Below, piece after piece: positions 58,583 through 64,000 of a stretch of DNA of 64,000 bases. The stretch comes from Palsa-504 sp963767565 (lineage in GTDB: Bacteria > Actinomycetota > Actinomycetes > Streptosporangiales > Streptosporangiaceae). The stretch covers positions 62,001-126,000 of the forward strand of contig CAVYEG010000018.1 of the NCBI GenBank assembly GCA_963767565.1, in the 5' to 3' direction. A program made the translations under genes and the position numbers. The stretch's first letter is position 1. Every line of letters starts with the position of its first letter. The notes under the pieces are model-generated. The model did not search any database and was not told the DNA's origin. It worked only from the letters and a program-made list of their open reading frames with translations.

Positions 58583-59632
58583 TTAGGGAGCTGGCGGTGC
58601 TTTGTCCGGGTCCCCAGTCGTCGTGAACTTGTCGAAATACACGTGCTTTTCCGGTACCCCGAGCCTGGTCAGCAGCGGTACCGCGGCCTCCACCATGGGC
58701 GGGGGACCGCATATGTAGGCGTGCGCCCGGGCCAGCGCTGACTCCGAACGAGACACCACGTCGGTGATCAGGCCGTTCTCGCCCTCCCAGTCCTCGTCGG
58801 ACAGGGCGGGCACGTACCGGAAGTTGGGTATGGCCTGCTCGAGCGCCCTCAGTTCGTCCTCGAAGCACAGGTCGCCGCGGCGGCGGGCGCCGTAGTAGTA
58901 CACGGCCTTGCGGTCGATGCCTCGTTCCGCCATCGAGCGGAGCAGGCACAAGATGGGCGCCATCCCGGCCCCGCCACCGACGAAGACCAGGTCGGTGTCC
59001 GGGGCGTCGCGCAACATGAACACCCCGTACGGACCGGTCACAGTGAGCCGGTCGCCGACCTTCAGCTGCTGATCGAGATACTCCGAGAACAGCCCGTCCG
59101 GGTAGATCTTGATGACGAACTCGAGCTGGCCGCTTTCCCTGGCCGAGGTGTTGGCCATGGAGAACGACCGGACCTCGTCGGTGCCGGGGACGGCGATGTC
59201 CACGTACTGTCCGGGGAAGAACTTGAAGTCAGGCGAGTCGACCAGCTTGAGCACCAGGTGCCGCATGTCGTGCGTCACCGGGTCGTTGGCTACGACCTCG
59301 GCCACGGCGTCCTGGATCGGCAGCCCGGACCGGATCATCTCCTCGTCGAAGTTCAGCAGCTCGATCGTCACGTCCTCGTAGACGTGCGCCCGGCACAGCA
59401 GCGTGAACCCTTCGTCCTTCTCGAAGTCGGGCAGCGCGAACGTCGAGTACTTGTCGAGCTCCACGTCATCGCCGTCGAGCAGGAACGACTTGCACGCCGC
59501 GCACTGGCCTTCCTTGCAGCCGTGCATGAGCATGAGGCCCTGCTCGAACGCGGCGCGCAGGACCGTCTGCTCCTCGTCCACCTCGAGCTCGATGCCGACT
59601 GGCTCGAACCGGACGACGTGCTTACCGGCCAT
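58583..59632 (-). CDS. mimB: Monooxygenase NADH reductase (2Fe-2S ferredoxin plus FAD domains)
   Basis: The 349-residue reductase has a plant-type ferredoxin domain with cluster ligands C39, C44, C47 and C80 (HGCKEGQCAACKSF...LLC), an FAD domain with RSFSMANTS and an NAD domain with LVFVGGGAGMAPILCLLRSM and YICGPPPMVEAAVPLL. It takes electrons from NADH and passes them to the diiron centre of MimA. ATG 59632. Between it and mimA lie 180 bp with two stable hairpins. Confidence 0.96.
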   Translation of the reverse strand: MAGKHVVRFEPVGIELEVDEEQTVLRAAFEQGLMLMHGCKEGQCAACKSFLLDGDDVELDKYSTFALPDFEKDEGFTLLCRAHVYEDVTIELLNFDEEMIRSGLPIQDAVAEVVANDPVTHDMRHLVLKLVDSPDFKFFPGQYVDIAVPGTDEVRSFSMANTSARESGQLEFVIKIYPDGLFSEYLDQQLKVGDRLTVTGPYGVFMLRDAPDTDLVFVGGGAGMAPILCLLRSMAERGIDRKAVYYYGARRRGDLCFEDELRALEQAIPNFRYVPALSDEDWEGENGLITDVVSRSESALARAHAYICGPPPMVEAAVPLLTRLGVPEKHVYFDKFTTTGDPDKAPPAP

Positions 59633-59700
59633 TCATCACCTCATGGGCCTTAGGAATCACGCGCGAGTACATGGCTAGACGACACTGCGTGGCTAGATAC

Positions 59701-59739
59701 CCGGGGAGCAGGAGGGACAGCTTGCCTCCTGCCCCCCGG
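59701..59739 (-). promoter_or_regulatory. Hairpin 1 in the mimA-mimB spacer
   Basis: Arms 59701-59715 and 59725-59739 match at 14 of 15 positions (CCGGGGAGCAGGAGG type) around a 9-base loop. This strong stem may stabilise the mimA mRNA end or slow transcription into mimB. Confidence 0.6.
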
Positions 59740-59744
59740 TGCAT

Positions 59745-59781
59745 CCGAACGGACCGGGCGCGATCACCACGGCCCGTTCGG
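59745..59781 (-). repeat. Hairpin 2 in the mimA-mimB spacer; full form of the CCGAACGG repeat
   Basis: CCGAACGGACCG (59745-59756) pairs with 59770-59781 with one mismatch around a 13-base loop. Read on the minus strand, its first half, CCGAACGGGCCGTGGTGATC, matches the repeats at 13541, 33292 and 45792. Confidence 0.65.
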
Positions 59782-59812
59782 CAAACAGGGTTTCCCTAGA
59801 CCGCCGCCTGGA

Positions 59813-61468
59813 TCAGGCGTCTTCCTTCGGGAACCGGCCGGCCGGGCCGCCCTTGATGTACTTGGCGTGGAACGCGGCCCGCTCCTCCGGGCTCATCTCG
59901 TTGAACAGGACGTTCGGGCTCTGCACCGGCCCCATGCGCCGCAGGTGGTCCAGCGTCCACATCTTGGACTGGTCGCCCAGCTTCAGGTGCGGCTGCGCCA
60001 CCATGGTGTTGCCGTCGTCGCGGACGAAGCCCATGTCAGAGACCACATCGGCCCAGTTCCAGCCGTGGTACATGGTCTCCCACTCGCGGGTGCCGATGAG
60101 CTGGCCCATGTTGGGGGTGGACCGGCCCTGGTAGGTCGGCCGGAACGCGGTCACGTCGGTCCACTTGCATTCCTCGTGGCAGTACGTGCGGACCACGCCG
60201 TCGATCTCGGCGTACACCATGTCCTCGCGGACCAGGCACGGGACCATGCAGGTCCAGCACCGGTTCGGGTACCAGTAGTCGACGTCCTCGGCCACGATCG
60301 GGTGGTGCCCGTTCGGCTCGGACAGGCGGCTGTAGTTCTCCCACCACTTGCCGTACTTGTCGTACCAGCCCGGGTACTTGTACTCGAACCACTCGAAGTC
60401 TTCGTCGGTCATGCCGTCGATGCGCCAGTAGTTCGCCAGCCAGCCGGTGGCGAAGAACTGCGCGACTTCGTGCACGTAGCCCTTGTTCCAGATCTGGTTC
60501 CAGGCTTCCTCGATCAGGTCATGCGGGATGACCAGGCCGTACTTCTCCAGCGGCACGAGGTAGCTGCGGTAGTAGTCGTCGTAGATCCACCGGCGCCACA
60601 TCTCGGCGTAGGACTCGCGGTCCTTGCGGCGGTCCTTGGTGCCGTACTCGATGAACGTGCCGATGGCCGCGTCCACCACCCGGTGGTTGTTCCACCAGGC
60701 GTAGCGCAGGTCGCGCTCGAGCAGCTGGTGGTTCTCCTCGTCGGCCAGCGCCATCAGCAGCGTGGCGTAGCCGTTGGAGATGTGCCGCGACTCGTCCGAC
60801 TGCACCGAGTGGAACACGGTGGGCAGCAGGTAGTCGCCGTTGGCCGCGGCCTCGGCCGGCATGGCCACGAACAGGGTGTTCGTGAACGCCGTCTCGGCCA
60901 CGATGGTCAGGTAGATCGACGCCGCGGTGATCGCGTCACCGGTGATGAAGCCTTCCGCGAACTGGCGGCCGATGGTGCCGCAGTAGTCGTCCTGGAAGTT
61001 GCGCAGGCTCGAGTTGAAGCCTGCCGGGTCGATGTAGTTCTGCATGTACAGGCGCTTCAGGTTCTGCTGGATCGTCGAGTGACGTACCTCGTCGATCATC
61101 TGGATCGCCTGGCCGTTGTGCAGTTCCGGGTTCGGCACCGTGCGGAACAGCAGCGGCATCGCCCGCGCCGCGGAGATCTCCGGCAGCGGGATGATCGAAA
61201 GGAACAGCTTCTGCCACTCCAGCCAGCGCTCTTGCACCTGCCGGAACATGTTGCCGCGGATCGCGCCGTCCTCGGCGCCGTACACGCGGTGGTCCTTCTC
61301 CTCCTGCATGGGGAAGTAAGACCGCAGGACCTGCTTCAGCGGGTCCTTCTTCGCTGCCTTGCGGAAGGTGTAGTCAGTCCCGTACTGCGAGACTGGCTCG
61401 TGGTACTTGGGCTCCCAGGACAGCTCCTGGATCTTCTGGTGCGCCCTGGCCACACTCTGGCGACTCAT
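59813..61468 (-). CDS. mimA: Soluble diiron monooxygenase hydroxylase, large (alpha) subunit, propane/phenol type
   Basis: The 551-residue catalytic subunit has all six iron ligands in the exact spacing of methane monooxygenase: Glu97, Glu127, His130 (DEVRH), Glu192 (VAETAF), Glu226 and His229 (DESRH). That is intervals of 30, 3, 62, 34 and 3 residues. It oxidises propane, phenol, acetone or similar substrates; which of these needs testing. ATG 61468 has AAGGGG 6 bp upstream; GTG 61474 is an alternative. The region CWTCMVPCLVR and YCHEECKW near residues 410-450 is a Cys-rich motif seen in this group. It is followed by mimB after a 180-bp spacer. Confidence 0.96.
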   Translation of the reverse strand: MSRQSVARAHQKIQELSWEPKYHEPVSQYGTDYTFRKAAKKDPLKQVLRSYFPMQEEKDHRVYGAEDGAIRGNMFRQVQERWLEWQKLFLSIIPLPEISAARAMPLLFRTVPNPELHNGQAIQMIDEVRHSTIQQNLKRLYMQNYIDPAGFNSSLRNFQDDYCGTIGRQFAEGFITGDAITAASIYLTIVAETAFTNTLFVAMPAEAAANGDYLLPTVFHSVQSDESRHISNGYATLLMALADEENHQLLERDLRYAWWNNHRVVDAAIGTFIEYGTKDRRKDRESYAEMWRRWIYDDYYRSYLVPLEKYGLVIPHDLIEEAWNQIWNKGYVHEVAQFFATGWLANYWRIDGMTDEDFEWFEYKYPGWYDKYGKWWENYSRLSEPNGHHPIVAEDVDYWYPNRCWTCMVPCLVREDMVYAEIDGVVRTYCHEECKWTDVTAFRPTYQGRSTPNMGQLIGTREWETMYHGWNWADVVSDMGFVRDDGNTMVAQPHLKLGDQSKMWTLDHLRRMGPVQSPNVLFNEMSPEERAAFHAKYIKGGPAGRFPKEDA

Positions 61469-61578
61469 CGTCACCCCTTTCTCGGCGGGTTCCGGGGTCC
61501 GGGGGCCCGGCTCCTCGGCGGGCCTGGGCCCCGCGGGCTGCAGCCGACAGCCCCGAAAGTCCTTATGTGCTGCATCAC

Positions 61579-61595
61579 ACCTCGAAAGCCGAGGT
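61579..61595 (-). other. Small hairpin after the 87-residue gene
   Basis: ACCTCG and CGAGGT pair around AAAGC, directly after the stop of the small gene and about 110 bp before mimA. Too weak to be a terminator. Confidence 0.35.
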
Positions 61596-61858
61596 CATGA
61601 GCTCTCAACATGAGACACGTCGAACACGGCGCGGATCCGTTCCAGCTCCGCCTTGGTCTGCTCGGAGGCCTGACGGTTACCTTCCGCGGCCGGCGTAATG
61701 CCGAGCGCCCGCAGCAGATCGGCCGCGGGCGCTCCCGGGTCACCCGCCTCGCCGAGGACCGGATGCAGCCCCTCGGCGGCCAGGTGGTGAAACACCAGGT
61801 TGACGATGCTCCACGGGTTGAATGTCTCAGGATGGGTAGGTTCTCCGTGGGCGCTCAT
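61595..61858 (-). CDS. Small protein of unknown function at the head of the monooxygenase operon
   Basis: The 87-residue protein reads MSAHGEPTHPETFNPWSIVN LVFHHLAAEGLHPVLGEAGD in its first half, with a Pro/Ala helix region (PGAPAADLLRALGITPAAEG) and a charged helix (EQTKAELERIRAVFDV). It has no transmembrane segment. It lies in the same direction as mimA, 126 bp upstream, behind a palindrome likely bound by the activator, so it is probably the first gene of the operon. The composition is protein-like, and the start ATG 61858 fits the divergent layout. I do not know its function; a folding or assembly role is a guess. Confidence 0.75.
   Translation of the reverse strand: MSAHGEPTHPETFNPWSIVNLVFHHLAAEGLHPVLGEAGDPGAPAADLLRALGITPAAEGNRQASEQTKAELERIRAVFDVSHVESS
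61603..61615. promoter_or_regulatory. TCTCA-TGAGA inverted repeat near mimA
   Basis: TCTCAACATGAGA is a perfect palindrome with a 3-base centre. It repeats the half-sites of the site at 61894-61908 and lies 135 bp upstream of mimA. It may be a second activator site. Confidence 0.5.
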
Positions 61859-61893
61859 GCGCCCAGCAAAACGTCGCCCTCCGCAACCCGGCG

Positions 61894-61908
61894 GTCTCAA
61901 CTTGAGAC
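61894..61908. promoter_or_regulatory. GTCTCAA-TTGAGAC palindrome between mimR and the monooxygenase operon
   Basis: GTCTCAACTTGAGAC is a perfect 15-bp palindrome located about 35 bp upstream of the small gene and 110 bp upstream of mimR. With a second half-site match at 61603 it is the best candidate for the binding site of the divergent Fis-type activator. Confidence 0.65.
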
Positions 61909-61923
61909 AGTGCCCCGCAACAT

Positions 61924-61955
61924 CGGGTTTACCTTGTTAGGGGCGGGTAAACCCG
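61924..61955. promoter_or_regulatory. Inverted repeat upstream of mimR
   Basis: CGGGTTTAC (61924-61932) and GTAAACCCG (61947-61955) are perfect 9-bp arms with a 14-bp AT-containing centre. It lies about 63 bp upstream of the mimR ATG and may be an operator or overlap its promoter. Confidence 0.5.
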
Positions 61956-62017
61956 AATCCGATCCGCGCAGGCTGCGCCTTCCAGCCCGGAAAACCGTAG
62001 GTGTTGGGGGAGGCTAG

Positions 62018-63811
62018 ATGGTTCACGCATCACCACCGCAGACGTCCAGGGATCGGCTGGCCGAGGCCAGAGACCGGTTCCTCTCGGCTGAGCCGGTGGA
62101 TCAGGGCGCGGTGCGCAAGCCCATCCTGGCGTCCTGGTGGCGCTCCCGGCAGTGGAACGTGGCCGCCGACCACATCGACCTGCGCTACCTGCACGAACCC
62201 GACCTGGAGACCAGGCTGGCCCGCAGCGCCGAACCGGTGCTGCAGCGCCTGCGCGAGCAGCTCGACGGCCAGCCGATCAGCATCATCCTCACCGACGCCG
62301 CCGGGGTCGTGCTGACCAGGCTGACCGCGGACCACGATCTGGAGCGCGCCCTGGACAGCGTCATGCTGGCCCCCGGCTTCAGCTACGCCGAGGCCCGCGT
62401 CGGCACCAACGGCATCGGCACCGCGCTGGAGGCGGGCGGCCCGGCGCACGTGTTCGGGCACGAGCACTACGCCGAGCATCTGGAGCAGTTCGGCTGCGCC
62501 GGGGTACCGATCCACGATCCGGTATCCGGCAAGACGGTCGGCGTGATCGACCTGACCTGCTGGCGCAAGGACGCCGACCCGCTGCTGATCTCGCTGGTCA
62601 AGGCCACCGCTGACCAGATCACCCAGGCGCTGGTCACGGCCAGCAGCAGCCGGGACTTCGACCTGCTGCAGGAGTACGTGCGGGCCTGCCGCCGGACCGG
62701 CGGCATCGTGCTGGCCCTGGGCAACGACGTGGTCATGCTGAACGACCACGCCCGGCGCCTGCTCGACCCCGGCGACCAGGCTGCCCTGATCGGCCACGCC
62801 ACCGAGGCGCTGACCAGGCGGTCCACCGGCGCGGTGACCGTGGACCTGCCCAGCGGCGTGATGGCCCGGATGTCCTGCCGCCGGATCAGCGGCGACAGCC
62901 CGTTCGCCGACGGCGTGGTGCACGTCAAGCTGGCCTCGGCGGTGGTCGGCGCGGCCGAGGTGCCCCCGCCCCGGTCGGCCATGTACCTGCCCGGCCTGGT
63001 CGGCAGCGGCGTGCTGTGGCTGCGCGCCTGCCGCGACGCCGAGGCCCTGTACGACACCACCGACTGGCTCACCCTGGAGGGCGAGGCCGGCGTGGGCAAG
63101 CTGGCCCTGGCCCGGGCCGTGCATCAGCGCCGCAACCCGGCCGCGCCGTTCCACGTGCTCGACGCCGAGTCGGCAGGCCCGGACTGGCTGGCCAAGACCC
63201 GCCTGGAGCTGCTCGACGGCAAGGGCATGCTGGTCATCAGGCACGTCGACGCGCTCAACGCCAAGCAGATGCACGCGCTGGCCAGCGCGCTGGGCGAGGC
63301 CAGGGCCGCGGGCCGCCAGGAAGACCTGCGGGTGGCGGTCACGCTGAACCGCAAGCAGGCCAGCGTCGACCTGACCAGGCTGCTGCGGTTCTTCTCCGGC
63401 ACCGTGGAGCTCCCGCCGCTGCGCCATCACATCGAGGACCTGCACGAGCTGGTGCCGTTCTTCCTGGCCCGGCTCAGCCAGCAGGGCCGCCTGACCTGCT
63501 CGCCCGAGGCCATGCAGCTGCTGCTGCGGCACAACTGGCCCGGCAACACCGAGCAGCTCTGGCAGGTGCTCAAGCAGATCGTCCAGCGCCGCCGGGCCGG
63601 CGCGATCATGCCCAAGGACCTGCCGCCGGAATGCTGGACGGTGAGCCGCCGCCTGCTGTCCCCGCTGGAGTCGATCGAGCGGGACGCGATCGTGGGCAGC
63701 CTGCAGGACCACGACGGTAACAAGGTGCGGGCGGCCGAGGCCCTGGGCATGTCCCGGGCCACTATTTACCGCAAGATCCACGAGTACGGGATCGTCACCT
63801 CAGGCAGCTGA
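62018..63811 (+). CDS. mimR: Fis-type enhancer-binding activator of the monooxygenase locus (MimR/AcoR-like)
   Basis: The 597-residue protein has a GAF-type sensor region (about residues 70-215: RVGTNGIGTALEAGGPAHVFG, GCAGVPIHDPVSGKTVGVID), a degenerate AAA+ domain (about 330-520) with GEAGVGKLALARAVH and NWPGNTEQLWQVLKQI, and a C-terminal Fis helix-turn-helix, NKVRAAEALGMSRATIYRKIHEYG. The GAFTGA loop needed to contact sigma-54 is absent, as expected in an actinomycete. Relatives activate mim genes in response to acetone or a related effector. GGGGGAGG is 5 bp ahead of ATG 62018. The stop lies inside a 33-bp tandem duplication. Confidence 0.93.
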   Translation: MVHASPPQTSRDRLAEARDRFLSAEPVDQGAVRKPILASWWRSRQWNVAADHIDLRYLHEPDLETRLARSAEPVLQRLREQLDGQPISIILTDAAGVVLTRLTADHDLERALDSVMLAPGFSYAEARVGTNGIGTALEAGGPAHVFGHEHYAEHLEQFGCAGVPIHDPVSGKTVGVIDLTCWRKDADPLLISLVKATADQITQALVTASSSRDFDLLQEYVRACRRTGGIVLALGNDVVMLNDHARRLLDPGDQAALIGHATEALTRRSTGAVTVDLPSGVMARMSCRRISGDSPFADGVVHVKLASAVVGAAEVPPPRSAMYLPGLVGSGVLWLRACRDAEALYDTTDWLTLEGEAGVGKLALARAVHQRRNPAAPFHVLDAESAGPDWLAKTRLELLDGKGMLVIRHVDALNAKQMHALASALGEARAAGRQEDLRVAVTLNRKQASVDLTRLLRFFSGTVELPPLRHHIEDLHELVPFFLARLSQQGRLTCSPEAMQLLLRHNWPGNTEQLWQVLKQIVQRRRAGAIMPKDLPPECWTVSRRLLSPLESIERDAIVGSLQDHDGNKVRAAEALGMSRATIYRKIHEYGIVTSGS

Positions 63812-63873
63812 CCAGCCAGAACTGCCCGTCGCTCAGTCTGCTGACCAGCCAGAACTGCCCGTCGCTCAGTCTG
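63808..63873. repeat. 33-bp perfect tandem duplication across the mimR stop codon
   Basis: Units 63808-63840 and 63841-63873 are identical and each contains the TGA that ends mimR in the first unit. The duplication is recent, as no base differs. Confidence 0.97.
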
Positions 63874-63903
63874 CTGGATCAAAGTGAGAACACCTGTGTC
63901 CTG

Positions 63904-63934
63904 TTGCGGACGTACGGATGCAGTACGCCCGCAA
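63904..63934. promoter_or_regulatory. Inverted repeat upstream of the last gene
   Basis: TTGCGGACGTAC (63904-63915) pairs with GTACGCCCGCAA (63923-63934) with one mismatch around GGATGCA. It lies 33 bp before the ATG of the gene at 63967 and could be its operator or a leader hairpin. Confidence 0.55.
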
Positions 63935-63966
63935 ACGCGGAGCGCTCTCGATGAAGGAGCGAACCG

Positions 63967-64000
63967 ATGAGCACACTCGACGCCACCGCTGGCGAATCCG
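63967..64000 (+). CDS. Start of a gene running out of the window
   Basis: ATG 63967 has the strong ribosome site AAGGAG 7-8 bp upstream and gives MSTLDATAGES before the window ends. It is transcribed in the same direction as mimR. Too short to identify. Confidence 0.6.
   Translation, partial: MSTLDATAGES

Noticed and set aside
59867..61600. 577-codon frame opposite mimA
   Set aside because: mimA has all six iron ligands in place on the minus strand, so this is a shadow.
61859..62017. Sigma-54 (-24/-12) promoter for the monooxygenase genes
   Set aside because: No GG-N10-GC element of the right form is visible, and the activator lacks the sigma-54 contact motif.

Overview
The window is 64 kb of very GC-rich DNA with mostly GTG/ATG starts and many 4-bp ATGA/GTGA gene overlaps. 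The gene families present (DUF6510, an Eis-type acetyltransferase, a mycothiol-type DsbA nitroreductase remnant, DUF59-linked propane-monooxygenase genes, actinobacterial hopanoid genes) point to a filamentous or soil actinomycete. I cannot name the genus from the sequence. I found no rRNA, tRNA or CRISPR array.

Layout. 1-8.2 kb: a frameshifted ferredoxin reductase, an unusual L22-like/DUF59 fusion, an alpha/beta hydrolase, a DeoR regulator, a deleted FAD oxidoreductase, aminopeptidase N and a deleted DsbA-type gene. 8.2-11.1 kb: a repeat-rich stretch, an Eis-type acetyltransferase and a SpoIIE-type phosphatase. 11.4-20.2 kb: a tightly coupled hopanoid operon (hpnC, hpnD, hpnE, polyprenyl diphosphate synthase, squalene-hopene cyclase, an HpnG-like/IspH fusion, hpnH). 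It should make C30 hopenes from polyprenyl precursors and start their extension to C35 side chains. 20.4-24.7 kb: an FtsX-type ABC exporter, a RIO-type kinase and a RelE/Phd toxin-antitoxin pair. 25-30 kb: araBAD-type sugar genes with a LacI regulator and a palindromic operator. 30-43.5 kb: a 16-residue-repeat protein, TetR/MFS efflux pair, aldo/keto reductase, EamA transporter, Lrp regulator, acyltransferase, hydrolase, two-component system, CPBP protease, amidotransferase, GntR and ribokinase. 43.6-50.8 kb: a CHAD protein coupled to ParA, a PCD-VOC fusion, an ABC-2 exporter and a molybdopterin oxidoreductase/FNR/DUF6510 trio.

50.9-64 kb: a complete soluble diiron propane/phenol monooxygenase locus of the mimABCD/prmABCD type. 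It holds hydroxylase large subunit, reductase, small subunit, coupling protein, amidohydrolase, DUF59 protein, alcohol dehydrogenase and dedicated GroEL, with an Nramp metal transporter right behind. A Fis-type activator is transcribed divergently, and a small unknown gene precedes the large subunit. Spacers in this locus carry strong hairpins.

The window is also rich in small repeats. A G-run hairpin element occurs five times, each in or at the edge of a gene. A CCGAACGG hairpin repeat and a two-copy 90-bp palindromic element are also present. Several genes keep both ends but have lost their middles, so short insertions, duplications and internal deletions have been frequent, or the assembly has local errors.
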